Shown here piece by piece: positions 1 through 7,924 of a stretch of DNA of 64,000 nucleotides (positions are counted from its first letter, which is position 1; the number at the start of each line of letters is the position of its first letter). Made by a program: the position numbers and the translations under genes. The stretch covers positions 62,001-126,000 of the forward strand of contig NZ_FOEO01000006.1 of NCBI RefSeq assembly GCF_900110765.1, given 5' to 3'. The DNA is from Pseudomonas sp. NFACC02 (GTDB lineage Bacteria; Pseudomonadota; Gammaproteobacteria; Pseudomonadales; Pseudomonadaceae). Under the pieces are notes generated by a model. The model saw only the letters and a program-made list of their open reading frames with translations. It made no database searches and was not told the DNA's origin.

Positions 1-80
1 AGACTCTGCAACAGGCTTCCACTTCTGTTCTGGCCCAGGCTAACCAACTGCCATCCGCTGTACTGAAACTGCTTCAGTAA
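1..80 (+). CDS. fliC: Flagellin, C-terminal end (partial)
   Basis: Only the last 25 codons and the TAA stop are inside the window. The peptide ends in SAVLKLLQ, and the stretch before it (TSVLAQANQLP) is the usual flagellin D0 C-terminal helix, which packs in the filament core and carries the export and polymerisation information. Identification also rests on what follows directly: a strong terminator, then flaG, fliD and fliS, the usual Pseudomonas order. The start and the variable surface region lie outside the window, so flagellin type cannot be judged. Confidence 0.85.
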   Translation, partial: TLQQASTSVLAQANQLPSAVLKLLQ

Positions 81-98
81 TATCGGTCAGTGAGTTTT

Positions 99-135
99 GG
101 CGGGGGAGTGTGCTTGCGTACTCCTCCGCCTTTTT
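99..135 (+). terminator. Rho-independent terminator after fliC
   Basis: An 11-base stem (GGCGGGGGAGT / ACTCCTCCGCC, one G-U pair) with a ten-base loop is followed by five T residues. It lies 19 bases after the flagellin stop and just before flaG, so it should separate abundant flagellin mRNA from the downstream genes, with some possible read-through. Confidence 0.85.
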
Positions 136-155
136 ACTTTGAGAGGTGAGTGGGC

Positions 156-545
156 ATGGATATCAGCAATCGGTTGAACCTGTCTTATTCAGCGGTACAG
201 CCAGTGCAATCGGTGCCAGTGGTAGCTGATAAGCAGGCCGTGGCACCTCAAGTCGTTGCTGCACCTGCCGCTGAGGGCAAGTCGGAAACGGCGACGAGTA
301 AAGACTCCAATCCCGATAAGGGGTCCAAGGATTTGAAAGCTGCCGTTCAGGAAATGGAAAGGTTCTTCCAGTCGGTTCGACGTAATCTTGAGTTCTCCAT
401 CGACGAAGGGTCGGGGCAGGTTGTCGTGAAGGTGATTGCCACTGAGACAGGCGAAGTGGTGCGACAATTGCCGTCTGCCGAAGCGCTGAAGATTGCCGAC
501 AGTCTGAAAAATGCAAACAGTCTGTTGTTCGACGCAAAAGTTTAA
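156..545 (+). CDS. flaG: FlaG family flagellar protein
   Basis: This 129-residue protein has a low-complexity Ala/Val/Lys/Ser N-terminal half. The conserved FlaG domain occupies the C-terminal half, with a helix around VQEMERFFQSVRRNLEFSID followed by VVVKVIATETGEVVRQLP. FlaG proteins influence filament length and are usually encoded between flagellin and the FliD cap, as here. I chose ATG 156 over an in-frame GTG at 150, because a GAGAGGTGAG Shine-Dalgarno stretch (141-150) has proper spacing only to the ATG. No promoter is obvious between the fliC terminator and this gene, so expression may depend on read-through. Family assignment is firm; the molecular role is poorly known. Confidence 0.88.
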   Translation: MDISNRLNLSYSAVQPVQSVPVVADKQAVAPQVVAAPAAEGKSETATSKDSNPDKGSKDLKAAVQEMERFFQSVRRNLEFSIDEGSGQVVVKVIATETGEVVRQLPSAEALKIADSLKNANSLLFDAKV

Positions 546-622
546 CTGGCATGAAACGTGAACGCGGTTCTCTCGACCGTCAAAATGGTCAAAAGACCGA
601 CTAACCCTGGAAGGAGACTCAA

Positions 623-2059
623 ATGGCTAGTCCAATTACCCCGTCAACAGGTCTGGGATCTGGCTTGGCTATCGGGGATATCGTGACCGCACTGGTCAAC
701 GCCGATAAGTTGGCAAAGCAGACACAGATCACGACGCAGACCAAACTGGTCACCACCAAACTGTCCGGTATCGGTACGCTGCAATCGGCGCTATCGTCTT
801 TCCAGGCGCTTATCAAACCCGCGGCTGGCGCCACCAGCAAACTTGACTTCGCCGGTTATGCCGCCAAGTCCTCTGACGAAACCAAGGTCACCGTTACGTC
901 CGACAACAGTGCGGTTCCGGGTAACTACACCGTCAAGGTCAACAAGCTGGCCACCAGCTCCAGTGTGGCGACCGCTGCATTTTCTGGCGGCTCTGACAGT
1001 GCTATTCCGAGTGGCAATCTGACCGTCACTCAAAATGGCATTTCCAAGAGCTACACCATCCCGACCGGCGCAACACTGGCCTCCGTCGCCAAGCAGATCA
1101 ACGCCGACACCAAGACCACCAACATCAGCGCCAACATCATCACCGACGCCAACGGTTCACGTCTGGTGCTGGGCTCGACCACGACCGGTGAAGGGTCGGA
1201 TATCACCACCAGCAGCGATATCACCGGCTTCACCATCAACTCGGGTGTGAAGATCGACACGACGTCAGCGACCTCTGCCGGTTATATCGGTAACCCGCCG
1301 GGCAACGCGAGCGTCGATATCAACGGCTTCAACGTGAGCAGCAAGAGCAATACGCTCGACAAGACACTCGGCGGCGTCTCGCTGCAGTTGGTGGCTGAGG
1401 GTACGCAAACCACGACTGTCAGCGTCTCGACCAACACTGACGGGCTGAAGGCGTCCTTGCAGGCGTTTATCGACTCTTACAACGCCGTGGTCAAGGCTAT
1501 TTCCGCGGTGAGCAAGGCCACCGTCAGCGATACTCCGGACCCTAAGACCGGAGCGACCGTCACCCCGGCGGCCCTGACGGGCGATTCGATGCCTCGTTCG
1601 ATTCTGTCGGCGATGCGAAACGAGCTCGTGACAACCGGCGCCGAGGGTAATCTTTCAGTGCTGTCGCAGTTGGGCATTACCACGACTCAGGGAGACGGGA
1701 TCCTGTCGCTTGATGCCACCAAGTTCAGCGCGGCCATGGACAAGGGCCTGGCTGGCGATGTGCAGCAGTTGTTCAGCGGCACCGGCGACGGTTCCAACGG
1801 ACTGATTGCCCGTATGAACGCCGCCATCACGCCCTATACGCAGACAGGTGGCATTTTTGACACGCGTACCAAGAGCCTGAACCAGCAGCAGAGCGATCTG
1901 CAGGACCAGCAGACCGCGCTGGACTTGCGGGTCACCAGCCTGACCGCCACCCTGACCGCCAAGTACAACGCCATGGACTTGTTGGTAGGGCAGCTCAAGG
2001 CCTCTGCGACCAACATTACGTCGTTCTTCGATTCGCTCAACGCTCAGAAGAGCGGCTGA
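623..2059 (+). CDS. fliD: Flagellar filament cap protein FliD (HAP2)
   Basis: This 478-residue protein is close to the length of P. aeruginosa FliD. The N-terminal FliD_N motif (TGLGSGLAIGDIVTALV) and a C-terminal helical region (about 415-475, rich in Gln/Leu: LNQQQSDLQDQQTALDLRV) are typical coiled-coil ends. They surround a Thr/Ser-rich variable middle that forms the exposed cap leg and head domains. FliD sits at the filament tip, directs flagellin polymerisation and in Pseudomonas acts as a mucin adhesin. A GGAAGGAG ribosome-binding site lies 7 bases before ATG 623. A clear terminator follows at 2081-2103, so the gene is separated from fliS transcriptionally. I saw no sigma-54 or sigma-28 promoter in the 77 bases upstream. 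Confidence 0.95.
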   Translation: MASPITPSTGLGSGLAIGDIVTALVNADKLAKQTQITTQTKLVTTKLSGIGTLQSALSSFQALIKPAAGATSKLDFAGYAAKSSDETKVTVTSDNSAVPGNYTVKVNKLATSSSVATAAFSGGSDSAIPSGNLTVTQNGISKSYTIPTGATLASVAKQINADTKTTNISANIITDANGSRLVLGSTTTGEGSDITTSSDITGFTINSGVKIDTTSATSAGYIGNPPGNASVDINGFNVSSKSNTLDKTLGGVSLQLVAEGTQTTTVSVSTNTDGLKASLQAFIDSYNAVVKAISAVSKATVSDTPDPKTGATVTPAALTGDSMPRSILSAMRNELVTTGAEGNLSVLSQLGITTTQGDGILSLDATKFSAAMDKGLAGDVQQLFSGTGDGSNGLIARMNAAITPYTQTGGIFDTRTKSLNQQQSDLQDQQTALDLRVTSLTATLTAKYNAMDLLVGQLKASATNITSFFDSLNAQKSG

Positions 2060-2080
2060 TGATTCAAGAGACAAACCAGG

Positions 2081-2103
2081 ACCCGGCCATGCGCCGGGTT
2101 TTT
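2081..2103 (+). terminator. Rho-independent terminator after fliD
   Basis: A perfect 7-base stem ACCCGGC / GCCGGGT with a five-base loop runs into five T residues, 22 bases after the fliD stop. Confidence 0.8.
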
Positions 2104-2115
2104 GGCATCTGGCCT

Positions 2116-2142
2116 TAAAGTTTCTCAAGGCGATGTCGATAC
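2116..2142 (+). promoter_or_regulatory. Candidate FliA (sigma-28) promoter for fliS
   Basis: TAAAGTTT (2116-2123), an 11-base spacer, then GTCGATAC (2135-2142). The -35 matches the sigma-28 consensus exactly and the -10 matches GCCGATAA at six of eight positions, with the correct spacing. It sits between the fliD terminator and fliS, 41 bases before the fliS start, so it could give fliS and the following fliT-like gene late, FliA-dependent expression. It is inferred from the motif only. Confidence 0.65.
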
Positions 2143-2182
2143 CCTGAATATAGAAACGTCAAGTTTTGCGAGGTAAGAGCAC

Positions 2183-2578
2183 ATGAACCGGATGGCAGCC
2201 CTTCGGCAGTATCAGAAGGTCAATTCACACGCACAGACCGCTGTGGCCACGCCACACCGTCTGGTGCAGATGCTGATGGAAGCGGGACTGGACCGTATCG
2301 CCCAAGCCAAAGGTGCGATCGAGCGCAAGGACGTGGCCGCCAAAGGCACATTGATTGGCAAGGCCATCGAGATCGTGGGCGGCCTGCGAGAAGGTCTGGA
2401 CATGGAGAAACAGGCAGAAGCGCTGGCTCACGTGGACAACCTGTATGTGTACATGATGAAACGTCTGGCCGAAGCCAACATCAAGACCGATCCGAAAATT
2501 CTCGACGAAGTCAGCGGCCTGTTGACGACCGTCAAGGAAGGTTGGGACGCGATCGGCGATCAGCAACAAGCGCTCTGA
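2183..2578 (+). CDS. fliS: Flagellin export chaperone FliS
   Basis: This 131-residue all-helical protein has the FliS signature near the N-terminus (ALRQYQKVNSHAQTAVATPH) and the internal helix LVQMLMEAGLDRIAQAKGAI. FliS binds the flagellin C-terminal D0 helix in the cytoplasm, prevents premature polymerisation and delivers flagellin to the FlhA export gate. A GAGGTAAGAG stretch serves as ribosome-binding site. The next gene begins 12 bases after the stop, suggesting a fliS-fliT pair transcribed from the proposed sigma-28 promoter at 2116. Length and position match the family. Confidence 0.95.
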   Translation: MNRMAALRQYQKVNSHAQTAVATPHRLVQMLMEAGLDRIAQAKGAIERKDVAAKGTLIGKAIEIVGGLREGLDMEKQAEALAHVDNLYVYMMKRLAEANIKTDPKILDEVSGLLTTVKEGWDAIGDQQQAL

Positions 2579-2589
2579 AGGAGAAAACC

Positions 2590-2886
2590 ATGGGTGCTGC
2601 ACTCAAGCGAATCGAAGAAACCCGCGAAGCCCTGGTCGATGCCCTCGCCGAACGAGATTGGGAGGCGATCGGCAAGCTCGATCTGGCCTGCCGTGCCTGC
2701 GTCGACGAAGTCATTCGCGAAACGACTGACGATGAGCCTGAGCTGCGCAGCAATCTGGAAGAGTTATTGGGGGTCTATCGACAGCTGATAGAGACCGCTG
2801 TAGGAGAGCGTCAGGCGATTGTCGATGAAATGTCGCAGATCCAGCGAGCGAAAAGCGCTGCAAAGGTTTACCATCTGTTTGGTTGA
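2590..2886 (+). CDS. FliT-like flagellar chaperone (FleP position)
   Basis: This is a 98-residue, mostly helical, charged protein (for example ALKRIEETREALVDALAERD and LVDALAERDWEAIGKLDL). It sits where Pseudomonas genomes carry a small FliT-like or FleP gene, between fliS and fleQ. FliT-type proteins are chaperones for the cap protein FliD, but sequence similarity within this family is weak, so position is the main support. I placed the start at ATG 2590, preceded by AAGGAGA eight bases upstream. An earlier in-frame start at 2542 would lie inside fliS and lacks a ribosome-binding site. Anti-FlhDC activity known for enteric FliT should not be assumed, because Pseudomonas uses FleQ. Confidence 0.7.
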   Translation: MGAALKRIEETREALVDALAERDWEAIGKLDLACRACVDEVIRETTDDEPELRSNLEELLGVYRQLIETAVGERQAIVDEMSQIQRAKSAAKVYHLFG

Positions 2887-2950
2887 CGCTTGGTTGATCG
2901 AAAAAATTTGTGCGCCATAAAATTGACTGTGTACGGTTTTTTGACTTAAC

Positions 2951-2965
2951 TAGTGATGTTCACTA
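2951..2965. repeat. Short palindrome upstream of fleQ
   Basis: TAGTGA-TGT-TCACTA is a perfect six-base inverted repeat with a three-base spacer in the 168-base gap before fleQ. It overlaps a region with TTGACT boxes (about 2922 and 2941) that could be sigma-70 -35 elements. It may be an operator. The three-base spacer does not fit the Vfr/CRP consensus half-site spacing. Confidence 0.35.
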
Positions 2966-3054
2966 ATTTCTGGTTGATGTAGCGTCCTGCGGACAGTACA
3001 AATGCCAAGCTTGCCCCTGAATGGGCACGAGTTGACTAGGGAAGTTGCTATTGC

Positions 3055-4530
3055 ATGTGGCGTGAAATCAAGATTCTGCTGATCGATGACGATAGCCAGC
3101 GCCGCCGTGACATGGCGGTGATTCTGAATTTTCTCGGCGATGAGAACCTGTCCTGCTCCAGCACTGACTGGCAGCAAGTCGTGGGGTCTCTGACCTCCAC
3201 TCGAGAAGTCCTCTGCGTGCTGGTCGGCTCCGTGAACTCGCCGGGCAGTCTTCAAGGGCTGCTTAAGACCGTCGCTGCCTGGGATGAGTTCCTTCCCGTC
3301 CTGCTGATGGGCGAAAATTCTTCTGCCGAACTGGCCGAAGACCTGCGTCGACGCGTGCTGTCAACCGTCGAGATGCCGCCTAGCTACAGCAAATTGCTGG
3401 ATTCCCTGCATCGCGCCCAGGTCTATCGTGAAATGTACGATCAGGCCCGTGAGCGGGGTCGCCAGCGCGAGCCTAACCTGTTCCGCAGTCTGGTCGGCAC
3501 CAGCCGTGCAATTCAGCATGTGCGTCAGATGATGCAGCAAGTGGCCGACACGGACGCCAGCGTCTTGATTCTGGGTGAGTCGGGCACTGGCAAGGAAGTG
3601 GTTGCGCGTAACCTTCATTACCATTCCAAACGTCGCGACGCGCCATTCGTGCCCGTTAACTGCGGCGCGATTCCGGCCGAGCTGCTGGAAAGCGAACTGT
3701 TCGGCCATGAGAAAGGCGCTTTTACCGGAGCCATTACCAGTCGGGCAGGGCGTTTCGAGCTGGCCAACGGTGGCACGCTGTTCCTCGATGAAATCGGTGA
3801 CATGCCGCTGCCGATGCAGGTCAAGTTGCTGCGGGTGTTGCAGGAACGCACCTTTGAGCGCGTGGGCAGCAACAAGACCCAAAGCGTCGACGTGCGCATT
3901 ATTGCGGCGACCCACAAGAACCTCGAAGACATGATCGAGACCGGTGGATTTCGGGAAGACCTGTACTACCGCCTGAACGTGTTCCCGATCGAAATGGCGC
4001 CATTGCGTGAGCGCGTGGAAGACATTCCGCTGCTGATGAATGAGCTGATTTCGCGCATGGAGCACGAAAAACGCGGCTCTATCCGTTTCAACTCCGCAGC
4101 CATCATGTCTCTTTGTCGTCATGGCTGGCCGGGCAATGTGCGTGAGTTGGCCAACCTGGTGGAGCGCATGGCGATCATGCACCCCTACGGTGTGATCGGC
4201 GTGGCCGAACTGCCGAAGAAATTTCGCTACGTCGACGATGAAGACGAACAGTTGGTGGACAGCCTTCGCAGCGATCTGGAAGAGCGCGTGGCCATCAACG
4301 GGCATACCCCCAACTTCGCCAACGGTGCGCTGCTGCCGCCAGAAGGCCTTGACCTGAAGGACTACCTCGGCGGGCTGGAACAGGGCTTGATCCAGCAGGC
4401 GCTCGACGATGCCAACGGTATCGTGGCCCGCGCCGCCGAGCGCTTGCGCATCCGCCGTACCACGCTGGTGGAGAAGATGCGCAAATATGGCATGAGCCGT
4501 CGCGAGGGTGACGAGCAGGCTGACGACTGA
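3055..4530 (+). CDS. fleQ: FleQ, master regulator of flagellar genes (c-di-GMP-responsive enhancer-binding protein)
   Basis: This 491-residue protein has three parts. Residues 1-120 are a degenerate receiver-like domain in which the usual phospho-acceptor position lies in a VLVGSV stretch with no Asp, as in known FleQ. The AAA+ domain (about 145-370) has Walker A GESGTGKE (174-181), the sigma-54 contact motif GAFTGA (221-226) and Walker B TLFLDE (241-246). A Fis-type helix-turn-helix lies at the C-terminus ([20 protein letters not shown]). FleQ activates class II flagellar promoters with RpoN and, through c-di-GMP binding and FleN, also controls exopolysaccharide genes. The monocistronic arrangement is supported by the terminator at 4557. 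The start has a weak ribosome-binding site (TAGGGAAG). Confidence 0.97.
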   Translation: MWREIKILLIDDDSQRRRDMAVILNFLGDENLSCSSTDWQQVVGSLTSTREVLCVLVGSVNSPGSLQGLLKTVAAWDEFLPVLLMGENSSAELAEDLRRRVLSTVEMPPSYSKLLDSLHRAQVYREMYDQARERGRQREPNLFRSLVGTSRAIQHVRQMMQQVADTDASVLILGESGTGKEVVARNLHYHSKRRDAPFVPVNCGAIPAELLESELFGHEKGAFTGAITSRAGRFELANGGTLFLDEIGDMPLPMQVKLLRVLQERTFERVGSNKTQSVDVRIIAATHKNLEDMIETGGFREDLYYRLNVFPIEMAPLRERVEDIPLLMNELISRMEHEKRGSIRFNSAAIMSLCRHGWPGNVRELANLVERMAIMHPYGVIGVAELPKKFRYVDDEDEQLVDSLRSDLEERVAINGHTPNFANGALLPPEGLDLKDYLGGLEQGLIQQALDDANGIVARAAERLRIRRTTLVEKMRKYGMSRREGDEQADD

Positions 4531-4556
4531 CACTCGTTTGACGCGTCAAAAACAAG

Positions 4557-4582
4557 CCGCTGATTTTTCAGCGGTTTTTTTT
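4557..4582 (+). terminator. Rho-independent terminator after fleQ
   Basis: A perfect seven-base stem CCGCTGA / TCAGCGG with a TTTT loop is followed by eight T residues, 26 bases after the fleQ stop. It directly abuts the fleSR sigma-54 promoter. Confidence 0.9.
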
Positions 4583-4598
4583 CGGCACGAGGATTGCT
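4583..4598 (+). promoter_or_regulatory. Sigma-54 promoter of fleSR
   Basis: CGGCAC-GAGGA-TTGCT has GG and GC dinucleotides exactly ten bases apart, the -24/-12 signature. It is 56 bases before fleS. In Pseudomonas, fleSR is a known FleQ/RpoN target, which agrees. Confidence 0.85.
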
Positions 4599-4653
4599 AT
4601 GTCTCTTGCAACATACCGTTTACTGACGGTTCGCCACGCGAGAGATCAACACT

Positions 4654-5892
4654 ATGCCCCAGGCCGCTCAGATGTCTTCCGAACCTGATTTACCGGGTTC
4701 GCACGTGCAGCCGTCCCCGGAAGCGGAAAGTCGTCAGGGACTGGAACAGGCATTTGCCCTGTTCAGCCAGATGTCGACACAACTGACTGACTCCTACAGC
4801 TTGCTGGAGGCGCGGGTCACCGAACTCAAGGGAGAACTGGCGGTTGTCAGTGCTCAGCGGATGCAGGAGCTGGCCGAGAAAGAGCGACTGGCCAACCGTC
4901 TGCAGAACCTGCTCGATCTGTTGCCGGGCGGTGTGATCGTCATCGACGCCCACGGCATGGTCCGCGAAGCCAACCCTGCCGCTCTGGACCTGCTCGGCGA
5001 GCCGCTGGTGGGCATGCTCTGGCGCCATGTGATTGCCCGGTGTTTTGCACCGCGCGAGGACGACGGACACGAAATCTCGCTGAAAGACGGTCGTCGCCTG
5101 TCGATTGCGACCCGATCTCTCGATGCGGAACCCGGTCAACTGGTCCTGCTCAACGACCTGACTGAAACCCGTCACTTGCAAAGTCAGCTGGCGCGCCATG
5201 AGCGTCTGTCGTCACTGGGCCGGATGGTGGCTTCGCTGGCGCATCAGATTCGTACACCCCTGTCGGCGGCGATGATCTATGCCAGCCATTTGACCGAGCA
5301 GGCGTTGAATGTGGAGACACAGCAGCGCTTCGCCGGCCGTTTGAAGGAGCGGCTGCACGAACTCGAACATCAGGTGCGCGACATGCTGGTGTTCGCGCGG
5401 GGCGAGTTGCCGCTGACCGACCGTCTCACGCCCAGTCAATTGGTCGGCGCCCTTGAATCCGCCGCGCAGACGCATGTCCGCGACGCGTCGGTGCGTTGGC
5501 AGTGCGATGACCTCAGCGGCGAGCTGCTGTGCAACCGGGATACGCTGGTCGGTGCGTTGCTCAATCTGATTGAGAATGCGGTGCAGGCGAGCGCCGGTCG
5601 GTCCCGTATCAAAATTCATGCATACGGTCGCGGCAGTACGCTGCGTCTGTGTATCAGTGACAACGGCAGTGGCATTGATGCGACCGCGCTGGCCCGTATC
5701 GGTGAGCCGTTTTTCACCACCAAGGCGACAGGCACCGGGCTGGGGCTGGCCGTGGTCACAGCGGTGGCGCGTGCTCATCAGGGGCAGGTGCAATTTCGTT
5801 CGCGTCCAGGGCGCGGCACCTGTGCCATCGTTTCCTTGCCGCTGATTCCGGGCATCGGCGCAGCGGTCACCACGGGGGGGGAGGACTCATGA
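4654..5892 (+). CDS. fleS: FleS sensor histidine kinase
   Basis: This 412-residue soluble kinase has no obvious membrane segment. An N-terminal helical region is followed by a PAS domain (about 85-175, LLPGGVIVIDAHGMVREANP) and a HisKA dimerisation helix with the phospho-acceptor His197 (SLAHQIRTPLS). The HATPase domain has N-box LLNLIENAVQAS, G1 ISDNGSGI and G2 TGTGLGLAVV. FleS phosphorylates FleR, which switches on the class III basal-body and hook genes. The stop overlaps the fleR start by four bases (ATGA), so the pair is translationally coupled. A second ATG lies 18 bases downstream of the chosen start and cannot be excluded. Confidence 0.95.
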   Translation: MPQAAQMSSEPDLPGSHVQPSPEAESRQGLEQAFALFSQMSTQLTDSYSLLEARVTELKGELAVVSAQRMQELAEKERLANRLQNLLDLLPGGVIVIDAHGMVREANPAALDLLGEPLVGMLWRHVIARCFAPREDDGHEISLKDGRRLSIATRSLDAEPGQLVLLNDLTETRHLQSQLARHERLSSLGRMVASLAHQIRTPLSAAMIYASHLTEQALNVETQQRFAGRLKERLHELEHQVRDMLVFARGELPLTDRLTPSQLVGALESAAQTHVRDASVRWQCDDLSGELLCNRDTLVGALLNLIENAVQASAGRSRIKIHAYGRGSTLRLCISDNGSGIDATALARIGEPFFTTKATGTGLGLAVVTAVARAHQGQVQFRSRPGRGTCAIVSLPLIPGIGAAVTTGGEDS

Positions 5893-7316
5893 CGATCAAG
5901 GTATTGCTGGTCGAAGACGACCCCTCACTGCGCGAGGCGCTGGGCGAAACCCTGGCGCTCGCCGGGCATGACTATCGCGCCGTCGGTTCGGCCGAAGAGG
6001 CGCTTCTGGCCGCCGCCGAGGCGTCGTTCAGTCTGGTGGTCAGCGACGTCAACATGCCGGGTATGGACGGTCATCAATTACTCAGTCAGCTGCGCACGCG
6101 TTACCCGCAGCTACCTGTGCTGTTAATGACGGCACACGGTGCGGTGGATCGGGCGGTGGAAGCGATGCGTCAAGGCGCCGCCGATTATCTGGTCAAGCCG
6201 TTCGAGCCCAAGGCATTGCTGGCACTGGTCGCACGCCATGCCCTCGGGCGGCTTGGGCCAGCGGACGGTGAAGGGCCGATTGCGGTCGAGCCTGCCAGCG
6301 TACAACTGCTGAGTCTGGCGAGCCGTGTGGCCAAAAGCGATTCCACGGTGTTGATTTCGGGCGAGTCGGGAACCGGTAAAGAAGTGCTGGCGCGTTTTAT
6401 CCACCAGCAATCGCCGCGTGCCGGAAAGCCGTTCATTGCCATCAACTGCGCGGCGATTCCGGACAACATGCTTGAAGCGACGTTGTTTGGTCACGAGAAA
6501 GGCTCGTTCACCGGCGCGATTGCTGCACAGCCCGGGAAGTTTGAACAAGCCGATGGCGGCACCCTTCTGCTCGACGAGATCTCGGAAATGCCGATGGCTT
6601 TACAAGCCAAGCTGCTGCGTGTCCTGCAAGAGCGGGAAGTGGAGCGGGTTGGTGCGCGCAAACCCATTGCGCTGGACATTCGTGTCCTGGCGACCACCAA
6701 CCGCGACCTGGCGGGCGAAGTGGCGGCGGGCCGTTTCCGTGAGGACCTGTTCTATCGTCTGTCGGTATTCCCGTTGGCGTGGCAGTCGCTGCGTCAGCGT
6801 CCCGCCGACATCTTGCCGCTGGCCGAGCGCCTTTTGGCCAAACACGTCAATAAAATGAAGCATGCGCCGGTGCGTCTCTCGGCTGAGGCGCAGAAGTGCC
6901 TGGTCGGATACAGCTGGCCGGGGAACGTACGCGAGCTGGACAACGCGGTGCAGCGCGCGCTCATCCTGCAGCAGGGCGGGGTGATTCAGGCGGAAGATTT
7001 CTGCCTGACCGGCCCTGTCACCTCCGCATCCATCTCGACGCCAGCGCCAGTCCTTCAGGTTCCGTCGACGGTGCCGACAACCTCCAGCGCCATGGATTCG
7101 TCGCTCGAGGCAGTGGGTGGCGATCCGGGAAGTGCGCTGGGTGAAGACCTACGGCGTCGTGAGTTCCAGATGATCATCGACACGCTGCGGGCCGAGCGCG
7201 GCCGGCGTAAGGAAGCGGCCGAGCGTCTGGGGATCAGCCCTCGTACGTTGCGCTACAAGCTGGCGCAGATGCGGGATGCCGGGATGGATGTCGAAGGTTA
7301 TCTGTTCGCTTCCTGA
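5889..7316 (+). CDS. fleR: FleR sigma-54-dependent response regulator
   Basis: This 475-residue NtrC-type regulator has a receiver domain (1-120) with acidic pocket VEDD, phospho-acceptor Asp53 (VVSDVNMPGMDG) and Lys103 (LVKPF). The AAA+ domain carries Walker A GESGTGKE, a GSFTGA form of the sigma-54 contact loop (Ser in place of the usual second residue Ala) and Walker B TLLLDE. A Ser/Thr/Pro-rich linker leads to the Fis-type DNA-binding helices (KEAAERLGISPRTLRYKLAQ). FleR is the partner of FleS and activates class III promoters with RpoN; the sigma-54 promoter found before fliE is a likely type of target. The gene is followed by a 264-base gap holding a REP pair and that promoter. Confidence 0.95.
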   Translation: MTIKVLLVEDDPSLREALGETLALAGHDYRAVGSAEEALLAAAEASFSLVVSDVNMPGMDGHQLLSQLRTRYPQLPVLLMTAHGAVDRAVEAMRQGAADYLVKPFEPKALLALVARHALGRLGPADGEGPIAVEPASVQLLSLASRVAKSDSTVLISGESGTGKEVLARFIHQQSPRAGKPFIAINCAAIPDNMLEATLFGHEKGSFTGAIAAQPGKFEQADGGTLLLDEISEMPMALQAKLLRVLQEREVERVGARKPIALDIRVLATTNRDLAGEVAAGRFREDLFYRLSVFPLAWQSLRQRPADILPLAERLLAKHVNKMKHAPVRLSAEAQKCLVGYSWPGNVRELDNAVQRALILQQGGVIQAEDFCLTGPVTSASISTPAPVLQVPSTVPTTSSAMDSSLEAVGGDPGSALGEDLRRREFQMIIDTLRAERGRRKEAAERLGISPRTLRYKLAQMRDAGMDVEGYLFAS

Positions 7317-7341
7317 ATGAATACAGACCGAAACCCTGACC

Positions 7342-7431
7342 TGTGGGAGCCGGCTTGCTGGCGAATGCTGGGTGTCAGACACCTCAAGTGTTGATTGATA
7401 CACCGCATTCGCCAGCAAGCCGGCTCCCACA
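7342..7431. repeat. REP pair (inverted) between fleR and fliE
   Basis: Two arms, 7342-7368 and 7405-7431, are perfect 27-base inverted copies that begin TGTGGGAGCCGGCTTGCTGG. This is the common Pseudomonas REP/REPIN arrangement and can fold into a long hairpin downstream of fleR, possibly stabilising or ending the fleSR transcript. Confidence 0.9.
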
Positions 7432-7503
7432 TCGATTTTCGTACCGTTCTATTTCTGACCCCCTAATACTTTCATGATAGCTGGCGCTATGCCGCTATTG
7501 GTC

Positions 7504-7519
7504 TGGCACCGTTGTTGCT
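7504..7519 (+). promoter_or_regulatory. Sigma-54 promoter of the fliE operon
   Basis: TGGCAC-CGTTG-TTGCT is a consensus -24/-12 element, 62 bases before the fliE start. Confidence 0.92.
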
Positions 7520-7580
7520 ACTACATGGGTAATCGCTAAATCCGTGTCAAAAATTTGCGGGCCCTTTGAGAGAGAAGTCC

Positions 7581-7910
7581 ATGAGCCAAGGTGTTGAATT
7601 TAATCGCTTGATGCTGGACATGCGCTCCATGCAAATGGACGCCATGGCCAAGCCCAAGGCTATCGAGGCGCCGCAGCAGACGGGCGCAACCAGTTTTTCC
7701 GACATGCTCGGCATGGCGGTGAACAAGGTCAACGATACACAGCAGGCGTCCAACCAATTGGCGACTGCCTTTGAGATGGGCAAGAGTGGCGTGGATCTCA
7801 CCGACGTGATGATTTCCTCGCAGAAAGCCAGCGTGTCCTTTCAGGCGCTGACCCAGGTACGCAACAAGCTGGTCCAGGCGTACCAAGACATTATGCAAAT
7901 GCCGGTTTGA
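7581..7910 (+). CDS. fliE: Flagellar MS ring-rod junction protein FliE
   Basis: This 109-residue protein is the usual FliE length in Pseudomonas. The conserved C-terminal part ([20 protein letters not shown] followed by [17 protein letters not shown]) forms the helices that join the MS ring to the proximal rod. FliE is the first axial substrate of the flagellar type III secretion apparatus. I chose ATG 7581, preceded by GAGAGAGAAG; an upstream in-frame start at 7566 has no ribosome-binding site. It opens the fliEFGHIJ operon behind the sigma-54 promoter at 7504. Confidence 0.95.
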   Translation: MSQGVEFNRLMLDMRSMQMDAMAKPKAIEAPQQTGATSFSDMLGMAVNKVNDTQQASNQLATAFEMGKSGVDLTDVMISSQKASVSFQALTQVRNKLVQAYQDIMQMPV

Positions 7911-7924
7911 GGACGATCTAAGTC

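Noticed and set aside
104..117. GG-N10-GC motif before flaG
   Set aside because: It is within the fliC terminator stem and the -24 box is poor.
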